Of a DNA stretch of 64,000 nt, positions 9,016-18,780 are shown one piece after another. Position 1 is the first letter of the stretch. The number at the start of each line of letters is the position of its first letter. Source of the stretch: Clostridia bacterium (GTDB taxonomy: Bacteria > Bacillota > Clostridia > Christensenellales > CAG-138); NCBI GenBank assembly GCA_017416425.1, contig JAFQCL010000030.1, positions 1 through 64,000 on the forward strand, given 5' to 3'. The translations under genes and the position numbers were made by a program. Under the pieces are notes generated by a model, which did not search any database, was not told the DNA's origin, and worked only from the letters and a program-made list of their open reading frames with translations.

Positions 9016-9230
9016 AAGTCTACCGTTCCTTTCTGTTATCAATAGCTTCCGCATGAAGACCAAGGACAGCTGAGCTTAGTACATAGCTGTCATTACATGC
9101 CTATTATTAGTTTACTCGTGTAAATAAGTAAGCGCAAATATATTTGGCAGTAAGTTGACATTATTTTGAGTTTTCTGATGCTAAAAAGCGCAATAAATGC
9201 GTTTATATAATACATAATGAAAAACTGCTG

Positions 9231-9260
9231 TTGACCGAGGTAAGATGAGGGGAATATAAT
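9231..9260 (+). promoter_or_regulatory. Sigma-A promoter of ilvE
   Basis: TTGACC (9231-9236) and TATAAT (9255-9260) are separated by 18 bases. The ilvE ribosome binding site GGAGGG (9276-9281) follows. Confidence 0.8.
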
Positions 9261-9289
9261 TAGTCATAAATTTATGGAGGGAATTCATA

Positions 9290-10363
9290 ATGGAAATTAA
9301 TCTTACGATTAACAGGACAACTGCTCCAAAGCAGAAGCCCGCAGATGAGAACTCACTTGGCTTTGGCCGCTATTTTTCGGATCATATGTTGATGATGGAC
9401 TATAAAAACGGTGCATGGTCCCAGCCCAGGATCGAGCCTTATCACAGGCTGTCGCTTGATCCCGCAAGCAGTGTTCTGCATTATGCACAGGAGATATTTG
9501 AAGGGCTTAAGGCATATCGCCGTGCTGATGGAAGCATTGTTATGTTCCGTCCGTGGGAGAATGCAAAGCGTCTTAATCGCTCGGCGGATCGTATGTGCAT
9601 GCCGCCTGTCGATGTCGATCTAAATGTTGAAGCTATGCGCCGCCTTGTTGAACTGGAGAGCGATTGGGTGCCGAAATCATTTGGTACATCGCTTTATTTA
9701 AGGCCGACTATGATCGCTAACGATGAGGCGCTTGGCGTGCATGCAGCTAAGGATTATATCTATTATGTGATTTGTGCGCCCTCTGGTTCATATTACGCAA
9801 CCGGGCTTGCGCCTGTAAAAATCAAGATCGAGGATCAGTACGCAAGAGCGGTCAAGGGCGGTATGGGCTTTGCAAAGACAGGTGGAAACTATGCTTGTTC
9901 CATAAAAGCGGGTGATGATGCTGTAAAGGCAGGTTATTCGCAGGTGCTTTGGCTGGATGGCGAGGAGAAGCGCTATGTTCAGGAAGTTGGCGCAATGAAT
10001 ATGATGTTTGTCATAGACGGCAAGCTTGTGACTGCACCGCTTGATGGCTCTATCCTGCCTGGTGTAACTCGCGACAGTGTGCTTACTATTGCTCGTGATG
10101 AGGGTATGATAGTTGAGGAACGTAAACTTTCGGTAGACGAGCTTATGGACGCGATAAAAGACGGTCGTTTAACTGAGGCGTTTGGAACAGGTACTGCCGC
10201 TGTAATTTCACCGGTCGGAGTTCTTTGCTATCATGGTGTAGATCATGTTATAGGCGATGGCAATATCGGCAAGGTATCGCAGCACTTCTATGATACTATT
10301 ACAGGTATCCAGTGGGGCACCGTTGAAGATAAGTATGGCTGGATACTAAAGGTGAAGGACTAA
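9290..10363 (+). CDS. ilvE: Branched-chain amino acid aminotransferase
   Basis: A fold-type IV aminotransferase of 357 residues that interconverts leucine, isoleucine and valine with their 2-oxo acids. The family signature is clear: LHYAQEIFEGLKAYR, RLNRSADRMCMP, SLYLRPTMIA, the PLP-binding lysine in GMGFAKTGGNYA, and VQEVGAMNMMFVI. The length matches the type II (BCAT-like) branch of about 340-360 residues. GGAGGG lies eight bases before the ATG. It has its own promoter and terminator, so it is a single-gene unit. Confidence 0.95.
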   Translation: MEINLTINRTTAPKQKPADENSLGFGRYFSDHMLMMDYKNGAWSQPRIEPYHRLSLDPASSVLHYAQEIFEGLKAYRRADGSIVMFRPWENAKRLNRSADRMCMPPVDVDLNVEAMRRLVELESDWVPKSFGTSLYLRPTMIANDEALGVHAAKDYIYYVICAPSGSYYATGLAPVKIKIEDQYARAVKGGMGFAKTGGNYACSIKAGDDAVKAGYSQVLWLDGEEKRYVQEVGAMNMMFVIDGKLVTAPLDGSILPGVTRDSVLTIARDEGMIVEERKLSVDELMDAIKDGRLTEAFGTGTAAVISPVGVLCYHGVDHVIGDGNIGKVSQHFYDTITGIQWGTVEDKYGWILKVKD

Positions 10364-10390
10364 TAATAAACAAAAATTATGATCTGTATA

Positions 10391-10421
10391 AGGCTGCTAT
10401 GGAATATAGCTGCCTTTTTTT
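10391..10421 (+). terminator. Rho-independent terminator after ilvE
   Basis: AGGCTGCTAT (10391-10400) pairs with ATAGCTGCCT (10406-10415) with one T-T mismatch, followed by seven T. Confidence 0.85.
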
Positions 10422-10458
10422 GCGGTATGTTAAAAATGTAGAAAAAAGGCGCAAGGGG

Positions 10459-10467
10459 TGATATAAT
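10459..10467 (+). promoter_or_regulatory. Extended -10 promoter element of the large permease gene
   Basis: TGATATAAT forms an extended -10 box 56 bases before the permease ATG. No good -35 hexamer is seen 16-18 bases upstream, which extended -10 promoters can tolerate. Confidence 0.5.
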
Positions 10468-10522
10468 GAATCATCTGCGTAATTGTTTTTACAGAAATAC
10501 AACATGTTAAAGGGGAGAGCAT

Positions 10523-13500
10523 ATGTTTTCTTTTAAGCTGGCGGCCAGCGGTATGAAAGGGCGCAAACGTGATACCAGGCTGCTTATCACTGTATTATCG
10601 CTGGCTTTTGTTTTTATAATCGTGTCGGTGACATTTATTTCATCGGTTAATTATTCAAACTATCAGGAAAAATTTAGAAAATACGGAGAATGGCAGTCCG
10701 TTTTTTTAGGTGCATCCCGGGATACCTATAACGGTATTGTAAATATATTTGATGCAAATGAGGCAAAGGTAACACACGGCATCTCAAGACTTATAGGCAA
10801 AAGCACGAAGCTTGGCTTTATCGGTACATACGATGAAACTTTTCTTAGACTCAGCCATTTTGACCTGATCGAAGGACAATACCCTGAGGAAGTGGGCGAG
10901 CTGATAATTGAAAAGGATTACCTTAATAGTTTGGGTCTATCCGTTGGTGATACGGTAGATTCTACAATATTGCTTGACCTGGGCGTGATAGATCCCATTT
11001 CTCAGGAATTGGCACGCATCGATGCTACCAGGAAATTTTATCATCAAGCTGCCGAGTATGCATTAAGAGTGGATAAAATAGGCTGGGATCATATGGTGAG
11101 CCACGGTATGTGCCTTGATCTTACTGCCGCTATGGAAAGCTTTGAAGAGTATCTTGCACTGGAGGAGGAGCAGCAGACCGGACTTTGGGAGGATTTCCCA
11201 TTTCAGCTATGGCAAGCTATGGATTATTCGGGACTTGCAAGTCCTTCAGGGAGATTCGACCTCGCGGAGGGCGCTTTCCTTGAGCTGACCTATCCTTCGG
11301 ATGAGGTCATGTTTGAGGCGTTTAGCGCCTATTACGGCGATGCTCTTTTAGAAACAGAGGGTCTTTCCGAGGAAAAGCTTTTGGAGCTTGAATCAGTTTA
11401 TCTTGATTTTTATAGGCTGTATTATGATAATACCAATGTCATTTCAGAGATGAATATCAAAGAGTATCCTATAAATACAGCGTCCTATATCGATGTCGAG
11501 GGGATGCGCGTTGCCGCAACGAGACAAAAGTACATGTATCTGCTGCCGATCAGCGAGAAATATGATGATGTTGATGTGCTTCTTGAGGATGAGGATAAGG
11601 CTGGGATTTCGTCTATAAGTTTAAATGCACGCATGACATTTAATATCGTGGGTGTTATAGATACCTATAGCGATGAATGGGATACGAGCTATTTCCCGGT
11701 AGCAAATACATTTGTTTCCGAAAGCACATATGAGGCTATATATGATGGTGTGATAAAGCTTCAGCAGGAGCGCAGCGATGTTCCGGGCTATGATGCAAAG
11801 TATAATATTTTCTTAGCGTCCGATGATCTTACTCCGATGGAAATGTATCTGAGCATGGCGGAATACGCAGTGCTTCAGGATGTAGAAGTCACGACCGAGG
11901 ATGACTGGCAGTTGGCTTTGGAAAATGGTAACGGACGTCTTTTTGTTCTGAAGGAATACTATGATGAGCGCTTTTACAGTCCTTCTTATGAAATGATATA
12001 CCCGATGGCAGTAAAAGCTGAATGGATCGAACAGGAGATTAACGATCCCGATTCTGAGTATGCGATAACGTATTATGATCACATTGATGCCTATGTGGTA
12101 ACGCAAAGCCACCTTGAGGCAGAGCATAGTACTTTAATGAGCTTTGCGTCGCAGGGTCTGTATGGCGGTTTATCGTATAACGGCTATTGGTTTATGAGAA
12201 TGCCTGTGACATCGTCAAGTTCAAAGTGCCTGATACAAGAGGCTATTTTGTATGGGGATACATCGGCATCTGAGTATGAAGTTGAAGAGATACCTGCAAA
12301 CTATAATGTTGAGATGCTTTATGAACACTATAAGCTTGGGACCCCGGAGGAACTGCAGCAAATAGACCAAAACAGTGGGATGGTGGATACATACATAGTT
12401 AACACGGAGCAAACGGAGCGCTATTTTGCAGGAAAGTATAAGCTTCCCGGGGATGAGATATCCGTAGAGGCCGACTATGATCCGTATGGCGAAAATGTAT
12501 TGCGCGCAAGGATAAATACGCTCGCCTACCCAAAACTTGAGGGTTCCGCGAACAACGCGCTTTCAAATGCCGTTATAATAATAATATTCTTTATAACGGT
12601 TTGCGCTACACTTCAGATACTGCTCACGCAGATAAGAAGGCGCTCTCGAAGGATAGCTTTGCTCAAGGCTGTAGGCGCGACCTCATCGCAGATATCTTCT
12701 ATGCTCATGTTTGAGGGCCTCTATATACTGGTCTTTAGCCTTCCTATTGGCCTTATTGTTGGCTTCCCACTTATATATGGCCTTTTAGCGCTGATAAACG
12801 CGACAGGAACGATCTCGGAGATACTATTCCATATAGATATAACGAGGCTCATTGTCGGCATAGCGCTCGGTATCATTGCGCTGTTTATCGGAATGCTTAT
12901 ACCTATGATAATCGCGATAAGAACTCCTCTTAGAGGTAGATTCCAGATGGCTGTTCCCAGGGAGAGAGCCCATAAAAAAGCAGCGAGCAAGCCTGTTACA
13001 TTCAGCATGATGCGTAAACGCAGCAGAAAGCTGAATCGAGGCAGGATAGTGCTGGAAATGCTTCTGTCTACGCTTATAGCGTCTATATTGCTTATATCGA
13101 TCACCATAGGCTTCAACTCCTATTTTGAGTATAATGACGAGTATGTGTTTAAAAACAGACCGGATTTTTCCGTAACGGTTCAATATGGAATGAATGAGTC
13201 GCTTATGGATAGAATGAAGGCTCAATTTGAAGCCATTGAAGGTGTAGAGGCAGTTTATGCAACAAAATTCGCGCAGGATATATATGTGGATGCGCTTCCG
13301 GTAAGACTCACAAAAAACGGTGCCGAGAGTCCTATCATAGAGTCCCTTATGGATGCCGCGCTTGCCGGAGGAGTTTATGATGAGCTGTTCTATGGTGAAT
13401 ATGATGAACTTCTTGATCAAGTAGATGATGCGCTTGCCGGATCGATCACCGTTACCTCCACAATAACCGGCGAGCAGATAGAAATAGGCATAAACGCTAT

Positions 13501-14872
13501 ATTGAGTGGCAATGACTTTTCGTATGAATATGTAGCCGCGGGTATACCGATAACGATCATGGATCCTGCAACAGGAGCTCCATATGATTATGTCTCTGAG
13601 GAACCGATGATGCTGTTCATGGATCAGCGTACCTGGCATATGTATTTTGCCGATGCCGAAAATACCGAAAAGCTTCTGTCAGCTATAGAATATTATGAGA
13701 ATAAGAGAATTGGCCAGTATAAGTCTGTGTTATACACCTACAACGAAGAGGATGCGCTCTGGGACGAAATCTTTGAGATGGTGGACGTTGGTGAGATAAA
13801 CCGGGAGTTGTTTAAAAGAAGCGAAGATCAGGTTATACTTATAATGCCTCTTATAAGCGCTTCCATGTCAAAATTGCCGGTGACTTCCGATCTTTTAGAG
13901 GAAGACCTTGAGCCTGCCGATAGAATAAAGGAGCTCATCGATAAGAATGGTCTCATATCCACGCTTGACAGCTATTATGAGGACTGTCTTGAGAGTGAGC
14001 AACTTATAAAGGTTGGCGATATGCTGGCTTTAGGCGCGACTACCACAGTACTTCGTGGTGAAACAAGCGAAGAGATCGATCGTGATATGTTTGTGGAGGT
14101 AGTTGGTATCATATACACCATGGAGGATGAAATATGGCCGTACTCGGATACGATTGTTCCGTATTCATTTATAGGCAGCAGCAAGCTTTTGGCGCAAATT
14201 CTGCCAAATACCGATCCGCCGACAAGTCAGTTTGCTGATGCGGAGAGCTATGCAGGTTATCTTACCATGCGAAAGATAATTTATGGTACATCTTGGGGTG
14301 AGACGGAATTTTACATCTATTGCGATGATGGCGCCAATTTTGAAAACATAGAGAATACACTCAGGTATGGTTGCAAGAGCACAGGCTTTGCGTTCTTAAA
14401 CTACCATAGCGAAGGTCAGGCTTTATATGAGCAAGCTATGAGCAACGCGATAACATACGTTATGCTTGGGCTTTCAGCGATCATGATAGCTATCGTAATA
14501 CTAAACAGCACCATAGGTTCCGCTATGGATCAGGATAGGCGAAGATATGGAGTGCTTCAGTCTATTGGCGTGCAGACCAGGCGATTTGTAAGTGAGCAGC
14601 TCCATTCTGCTATTAAGCATAGCCTTGTGGCGTTGATAATAGGTCACTTGATTGTTGCTGCCATAGTGCTTGTATCAAACATCACCAAGTATTCAGCAAT
14701 GGAGAATATGTGGCAATTTATATGGGCGGTAATAAGCCGCAGTTATACGGTATATCCGCTTGCTATACATGTAGCTGCATGCGCGGCATTTATACTGATC
14801 GAAATTGCCATATACCTTGTGCCGCTAAGAAGGATATACAACTTCAGCCCAATAGAAAATATTAGAAGCTAA
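10523..14872 (+). CDS. Very large ABC transporter permease with two FtsX domains
   Basis: A membrane protein of 1449 residues. One transmembrane helix lies near residues 20-43 (LLITVLSLAFVFIIV). A very long extracytoplasmic region follows to about residue 680. Then comes an FtsX/MacB three-helix block (NAVIIIIFFITVCATL, EGLYILVFSLPIGLIVG, IVGIALGIIALFIG). A second helix near 850 starts another extracytoplasmic region, and a second FtsX block occupies about residues 1310-1440. The loop RRRSRRIALLKAVGAT after the first helix of the first block is typical of such permeases. These permeases move lipoproteins, peptides or antimicrobials or transmit force to cell-wall enzymes. No ATP-binding subunit lies next to it. 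GGGGAG lies just upstream of the ATG. Confidence 0.85.
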   Translation: MFSFKLAASGMKGRKRDTRLLITVLSLAFVFIIVSVTFISSVNYSNYQEKFRKYGEWQSVFLGASRDTYNGIVNIFDANEAKVTHGISRLIGKSTKLGFIGTYDETFLRLSHFDLIEGQYPEEVGELIIEKDYLNSLGLSVGDTVDSTILLDLGVIDPISQELARIDATRKFYHQAAEYALRVDKIGWDHMVSHGMCLDLTAAMESFEEYLALEEEQQTGLWEDFPFQLWQAMDYSGLASPSGRFDLAEGAFLELTYPSDEVMFEAFSAYYGDALLETEGLSEEKLLELESVYLDFYRLYYDNTNVISEMNIKEYPINTASYIDVEGMRVAATRQKYMYLLPISEKYDDVDVLLEDEDKAGISSISLNARMTFNIVGVIDTYSDEWDTSYFPVANTFVSESTYEAIYDGVIKLQQERSDVPGYDAKYNIFLASDDLTPMEMYLSMAEYAVLQDVEVTTEDDWQLALENGNGRLFVLKEYYDERFYSPSYEMIYPMAVKAEWIEQEINDPDSEYAITYYDHIDAYVVTQSHLEAEHSTLMSFASQGLYGGLSYNGYWFMRMPVTSSSSKCLIQEAILYGDTSASEYEVEEIPANYNVEMLYEHYKLGTPEELQQIDQNSGMVDTYIVNTEQTERYFAGKYKLPGDEISVEADYDPYGENVLRARINTLAYPKLEGSANNALSNAVIIIIFFITVCATLQILLTQIRRRSRRIALLKAVGATSSQISSMLMFEGLYILVFSLPIGLIVGFPLIYGLLALINATGTISEILFHIDITRLIVGIALGIIALFIGMLIPMIIAIRTPLRGRFQMAVPRERAHKKAASKPVTFSMMRKRSRKLNRGRIVLEMLLSTLIASILLISITIGFNSYFEYNDEYVFKNRPDFSVTVQYGMNESLMDRMKAQFEAIEGVEAVYATKFAQDIYVDALPVRLTKNGAESPIIESLMDAALAGGVYDELFYGEYDELLDQVDDALAGSITVTSTITGEQIEIGINAILSGNDFSYEYVAAGIPITIMDPATGAPYDYVSEEPMMLFMDQRTWHMYFADAENTEKLLSAIEYYENKRIGQYKSVLYTYNEEDALWDEIFEMVDVGEINRELFKRSEDQVILIMPLISASMSKLPVTSDLLEEDLEPADRIKELIDKNGLISTLDSYYEDCLESEQLIKVGDMLALGATTTVLRGETSEEIDRDMFVEVVGIIYTMEDEIWPYSDTIVPYSFIGSSKLLAQILPNTDPPTSQFADAESYAGYLTMRKIIYGTSWGETEFYIYCDDGANFENIENTLRYGCKSTGFAFLNYHSEGQALYEQAMSNAITYVMLGLSAIMIAIVILNSTIGSAMDQDRRRYGVLQSIGVQTRRFVSEQLHSAIKHSLVALIIGHLIVAAIVLVSNITKYSAMENMWQFIWAVISRSYTVYPLAIHVAACAAFILIEIAIYLVPLRRIYNFSPIENIRS

Positions 14873-14888
14873 TATTTAAAGTAATTTG

Positions 14889-14915
14889 GCCCCTAAGGAA
14901 TAGTAGGGGCTTTTT
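14889..14915 (+). terminator. Terminator after the large permease
   Basis: GCCCCTA (14889-14895) pairs with TAGGGGC (14904-14910), followed by TTTTT. Confidence 0.85.
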
Positions 14916-14918
14916 ACA

Positions 14919-14952
14919 TAAAAAAGGCACATCTTACAGATGTAAGATATGC
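14919..14952 (-). terminator. Terminator after the cysteine desulfidase family gene
   Basis: On the minus strand GCATATCTTACA pairs with TGTAAGATGTGC around a two-base spacer, followed by CTTTTTTATG. It sits tail to tail with the permease terminator. Confidence 0.8.
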
Positions 14953-14975
14953 AGGGGAAACTTATATCTATGGTA

Positions 14976-16256
14976 TTAGTCGCCTACCATCATTCGGATT
15001 ATCTCAAGATCAGTCTCACGCATACCGTCCTTTGCAAGGCGGCCTATTCTTGCTATATTGTCCTCAACTCCCTTGGTGATAATACCATCACCGCCTTTAA
15101 ATTCGGTACCATAGAGGTACATATGATACCCAAGAAGCCCCGCATCGACCGCAGCGGCAATTTTAGCCGCACAGGATGCTTTAGCTCCATCGCAGACTAT
15201 TCCTGATACGATAGCAAGCGCGTTTATAAGGGTGTGAGCTATCGCGTTAAAATCGCCACCCATGAGATATGCAATGCCAGCACCGCTGCCGCAGCCCGCA
15301 TTTATAGCGCCACAAAAAGCGGAAAGTCTGCCTACCGAGGTTTTTTGATGGATTGTAATGAGGTCTGAAACCACAAGCGCACGCAAAAGCTCATCATGGC
15401 TTTTGCCAAGGTGTTCAGCGTATTCTATAACAGGAAGAGAGGCTGCCATGCCCTGATTTCCGCTTCCGGATACAATTATGACCGGCATTTCACAGCCGCT
15501 CATTCGCGCGTCAGATCCGGCGGCAGCTCGTGCTTTTGCTCTTACTTTAACATCATCCGAGCCGTATGTGGCAAGAATCACCTGGCCTACGCTTGCTCCA
15601 TATGAGTTTTTAAGTCCTTCATTTGAAATAGCTGTGTTATATTCTATCTGCTTGTCAAGAAGCTCTCTTACATCGTCCAGATTTACGGTATCTGCAAAAT
15701 CAAGTATGTCCTTTACGTTCATTATGCTACGGTCGGTAAGACCCTTCTCAACCACCATTAGCTCGGGAGCATCGAATACGACCTCACCGTTCTTTTCTAT
15801 CAATACTACGTTTGTATGATATTCGGATATGCGAATATGAACATGGTCGTTTGCGGAATATAGCTTAAGATCGATATCGAATATAAGGTTTCCGGGGGCA
15901 GGCCTTACGGTTATGGGACAAGTACGCAAAAAATGCTTAATTTGGCTACGCTGTTCATCGGATACTCTTGAAAGCACCTGAAGCACGAGTGAAGGGATGC
16001 CGGCAACGACTCCGGCAGCAATGGCAGATTCGATGCCCTTAAGGCCGCCGGTGTTTGGGACAATAACGCTCTTTACATTCTTTATTATATTACCGCTTAT
16101 GGTGGCATCGATCCTTTCAGGAAGAGTGCCAAGTATCTCGCGTGCCCGAGCAGCTCCATAGGCAAGCGCAATGGGCTCGGTACACCCCATTGCCGGAATA
16201 AGTTCCTCTTTTAGGATCTGAATATATGCTTGATAACGAACATCATCGCGACGCAT
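14976..16256 (-). CDS. L-cysteine desulfidase / serine dehydratase alpha family protein (UPF0597)
   Basis: A protein of 426 residues of the UPF0597 (YhaM/CyuA) family. The start IPAMGCTEPIALAYGAARA is the family hallmark. The cysteines in MSGCEMPVI, AFCGAINAGCGSGAG and VCDGAKASCAAK are those expected to hold a [4Fe-4S] cluster. Characterised members degrade L-cysteine to pyruvate, ammonia and sulfide, and the fold is that of the iron-sulfur L-serine dehydratase alpha chain. AAGGAG lies six bases before the ATG. It is a single-gene unit with its own terminator. A serine substrate cannot be excluded. Confidence 0.88.
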   Translation of the reverse strand: MRRDDVRYQAYIQILKEELIPAMGCTEPIALAYGAARAREILGTLPERIDATISGNIIKNVKSVIVPNTGGLKGIESAIAAGVVAGIPSLVLQVLSRVSDEQRSQIKHFLRTCPITVRPAPGNLIFDIDLKLYSANDHVHIRISEYHTNVVLIEKNGEVVFDAPELMVVEKGLTDRSIMNVKDILDFADTVNLDDVRELLDKQIEYNTAISNEGLKNSYGASVGQVILATYGSDDVKVRAKARAAAGSDARMSGCEMPVIIVSGSGNQGMAASLPVIEYAEHLGKSHDELLRALVVSDLITIHQKTSVGRLSAFCGAINAGCGSGAGIAYLMGGDFNAIAHTLINALAIVSGIVCDGAKASCAAKIAAAVDAGLLGYHMYLYGTEFKGGDGIITKGVEDNIARIGRLAKDGMRETDLEIIRMMVGD

Positions 16257-16413
16257 AATTATCTCCTTATCGAAATAGTTATTACATTTATTCTACAACT
16301 AAACTGTTAATTTGTAAATGAACATATCATTAAAATGCAACATTTTTTTCAAAATACGTCAAAATAAAGAGATATAATACATTGAAACGGACAAAAAAGA
16401 ATATTGATATATG
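16257..16413. other. Gene-free spacer upstream of the cysteine desulfidase family gene
   Basis: AT-rich and without a credible reading frame. A TATAAT at 16373-16378 on the plus strand has no matching -35 and no gene downstream. I see no confident promoter for the minus-strand gene. Confidence 0.5.
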
Positions 16414-16450
16414 AAAAGGGCATAGTGGGCTAAAATCCCATAAAAATGCC
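16414..16450 (-). terminator. Probable terminator downstream of sigG
   Basis: On the minus strand GGCAT pairs with ATGCC, and inside it TGGG pairs with CCCA, giving a two-part stem with an asymmetric internal loop. CTTTTCATAT follows. It lies 100 bases after the sigG stop. Confidence 0.45.
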
Positions 16451-16549
16451 TTATACAAAATATATAGTCATTTGTGAGCAGGTACTAACAAACCCTAAGC
16501 CTAAAAATATATGCCTCTTTACGTACAATGCGTATCAGATGTGTAAAAA

Positions 16550-17323
16550 TTATACAAATTTACGCATGGATTTCAGTGCACTTTTTTCAAGCCTTGACAC
16601 CTGAGCCTGCGAAATGCCGATCTCAGAAGACACCTCCATTTGAGTTTTACCTTCAAAAAAGCGCATTCTTATTATTTTTTGCTCACGTTCGGGAAGCTTA
16701 TCGATACCCATGCGTATGGCGATGTTATTGAGCCATTTTTCCTCGGAGTCAGATTCATCCTTTACCTGATCTATGACATATATTGCATCGCCATCATCAT
16801 GGTATACGGGCTCGAATATGGATACAGGATCCTGTATTGCCTCAAGTGCGAATACTATCTGCTCAGGGCGCACCATGGCTGCTTTTGCAAGCTCTTCAAC
16901 TGTAGGTTCACGACCAAGTTCAAACGAAAGGCGATTGCGCTCCATAAGCGCTCTATAGGCGATGTCACGTAGCGATCGCGATACTCTTATTTGGCTGGAA
17001 TCGCGCAAAAAGCGTCTGACTTCACCTATTATCATTGGCACTGCATATGTACTAAAGCGGACATCATGGCTTGTATCAAAATTATCTATAGCTTTTATAA
17101 GCCCAACACAGCCTACCTGAAACAGGTCGTCCATAGGCTCGTTTCGGCCTGCAAAGCGCTGTATTACACTTAAAACAAGTCGTAAATTTCCGCATATCAG
17201 CTCTTCACGTGCGGAATTGTCACCTGATTTCAGCTTGGAAATAAGCTCTGCGGATTGCGCCGCGTTCATGAGTGGTAGCTTCGAGGTGTCTATACCGCAT
17301 ATTTCAACTTTATATAATGCCAT
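16550..17323 (-). CDS. sigG: RNA polymerase sporulation sigma factor SigG
   Basis: A sigma-70 family factor of 257 residues, close in length to B. subtilis SigG (260). The N-terminus KVEICGIDTSKLPL is diagnostic for SigG. Region 2 (NLRLVLSVIQRF, DDLFQVGCVGLIKAID), region 3 and region 4 with its helix-turn-helix (EIGISQAQVSRLEKSAL) are complete. SigG directs late gene expression in the forespore. GGAGG lies before the ATG. It is not next to spoIIGA-sigE, its usual neighbours in Bacilli and Clostridia. Confidence 0.96.
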   Translation of the reverse strand: MALYKVEICGIDTSKLPLMNAAQSAELISKLKSGDNSAREELICGNLRLVLSVIQRFAGRNEPMDDLFQVGCVGLIKAIDNFDTSHDVRFSTYAVPMIIGEVRRFLRDSSQIRVSRSLRDIAYRALMERNRLSFELGREPTVEELAKAAMVRPEQIVFALEAIQDPVSIFEPVYHDDGDAIYVIDQVKDESDSEEKWLNNIAIRMGIDKLPEREQKIIRMRFFEGKTQMEVSSEIGISQAQVSRLEKSALKSMRKFV

Positions 17324-17432
17324 ATCAAAGCCTCCTGATCCATTTGTGATATAGCATTTCCCAAATCGTAGAATTTATCCCTGCAAAATGAGAAGAGACG
17401 AAAGAGTTCTGGCATTTAATATTGATTGACGT

Positions 17433-17454
17433 AAAAAAGGCACCGTTAGGCGCC
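17433..17454 (-). terminator. Terminator after the AlaX-type gene
   Basis: On the minus strand GGCGCC, the loop TAAC, GGTGCC and then six T. It separates the editing protein from sigG. Confidence 0.8.
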
Positions 17455-17467
17455 AAATCCAACTTGA

Positions 17468-18667
17468 TTATTTGTGGATAATATTCCTTATATTGGCGAT
17501 TACCATGTTAAGATCGGGCGTTGGCAAGCAGGGATCTATTTTTGCGCTTCCCTGAGCGATATCATCTCTGCCACCGCCTTTTCCGGAAAGAGCAGCGTTT
17601 ACGGCTAAGCATAGTGTCTTCATGCTGATATCTACTTCGCTGCCTCTTGCAATGCAATAATAGATAGTATCGCTTTTTGTGCCAAATAAAAGTGTGATCT
17701 TATCTTCTTCCTGTATTATGCGGTCGCAAAGCAGCTTTATCTCTTCTATTTCCGAGTCGCTTTCAATGGCAGCAATGAATTGACCTGATGTATTTGAAAG
17801 AAGCTCCTTTGCTCTAAGCTCACAGTAGCGAAGCTGACGACGCTTAGCCTCAAAACGCATATCGGCAAGTTCTTTTTCCTGTGACAAAATTGCAGCCTCC
17901 AAATTTTGCCACCTTGTACTAAAGTGTTTTCCTAGCCGTATCAGAGTATCATGCTTGCCTGAATAATCCACAAGAGCCCTCATTCCGCACGTCATCCAAA
18001 GACGTATGCCACCACGGTGTTTCATGCTGTCAGTGATCTTAAGGAGCCCTACGCCGCCGGTTGTAAGCGTATGTGTACCGCAGCAGGTACATGAATCTAT
18101 ACCCTCTATATCAACGATACGAATAGCTCCCGATATGCCATCAGCTTTCTTTCGAAGTGAAATCGTACTTAGCTCTTCCATGGAAATTATTTTTGATCGA
18201 ACCGGAATATCCATGAGTATAGCTCTATTTACAGCCATCTCAAGCTCATTTATCTGTTCTTTGGTGAGCATTTTATCAAAGTCGATCGTTACATAATCAG
18301 TACCCATGTGAAATCCTACGTTTTTTACCGAAAACAAGCTATGCGCGATTCCCGAGACCATGTGCTCACCCGTATGCTGCTGTGAATGATCGAAACGTCT
18401 ATTCCAATCTATGGTTATCGTTACAGTTTCGCCCGGATCAAATATTGCGTCTACAATATGGAACACATCATCGCCCATGTCCTCTGCTGCTACTATGGAT
18501 GCATTATTCATTTTTCCAATATCAGAGGGCTGTCCGCCACCCGCGGGAAATACAATTGTTTCCGCTGTAAGTACATTAAAAAGCCCATCGGCTCTTTTTC
18601 GGCATTCCGTTACGGTAGTTTTAAGCTCTATCTGATATGGGCTATTGTAGTAAAGTCTTTTGGTCAT
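17468..18667 (-). CDS. Alanyl-tRNA editing protein (AlaX-type with DHHA1/C-Ala region)
   Basis: A protein of 399 residues that hydrolyses mischarged Ser- or Gly-tRNA-Ala in trans. Residues 1-90 form the AlaRS-like beta domain (FPAGGGQPSDIG). The zinc-binding editing site is complete: HTGEHMVSG (HxxxH) and CCGTH (CxxxH). A coiled stretch and a DHHA1-type C-terminal domain follow, ending with GKGGGRDDIAQG, which matches the glycine-rich motif at the end of full-length AlaRS. This is the long AlaX form. The alaS gene 3.8 kb upstream on the same strand lacks exactly this C-terminal module. Confidence 0.9.
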   Translation of the reverse strand: MTKRLYYNSPYQIELKTTVTECRKRADGLFNVLTAETIVFPAGGGQPSDIGKMNNASIVAAEDMGDDVFHIVDAIFDPGETVTITIDWNRRFDHSQQHTGEHMVSGIAHSLFSVKNVGFHMGTDYVTIDFDKMLTKEQINELEMAVNRAILMDIPVRSKIISMEELSTISLRKKADGISGAIRIVDIEGIDSCTCCGTHTLTTGGVGLLKITDSMKHRGGIRLWMTCGMRALVDYSGKHDTLIRLGKHFSTRWQNLEAAILSQEKELADMRFEAKRRQLRYCELRAKELLSNTSGQFIAAIESDSEIEEIKLLCDRIIQEEDKITLLFGTKSDTIYYCIARGSEVDISMKTLCLAVNAALSGKGGGRDDIAQGSAKIDPCLPTPDLNMVIANIRNIIHK

Positions 18668-18737
18668 AATTTATCCTTTCATTTTTTATTAGCTTTGTTT
18701 AAATTGAGTTTAACATGTAATTATAAATTTTAAAAGT

Positions 18738-18766
18738 AAAAAAGGAGTTACAAAAATGCAACTCCT
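18738..18766 (-). terminator. Terminator after the foldase/GIY-YIG pair
   Basis: On the minus strand AGGAGTT pairs with AACTCCT around a ten-base loop, followed by TTTTTTAC. Confidence 0.8.
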
Positions 18767-18780
18767 GAGTGCGTTAAAGA

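Noticed and set aside
12824..13639. A 271-codon minus-strand frame within the large permease gene
   Set aside because: The plus-strand permease is clearly coding, with transmembrane and FtsX features across this stretch. The minus frame lacks a ribosome binding site and any family pattern.
16373..16378. TATAAT on the plus strand between sigG and the desulfidase gene
   Set aside because: No -35 box at the right distance and no gene or RNA downstream on that strand.
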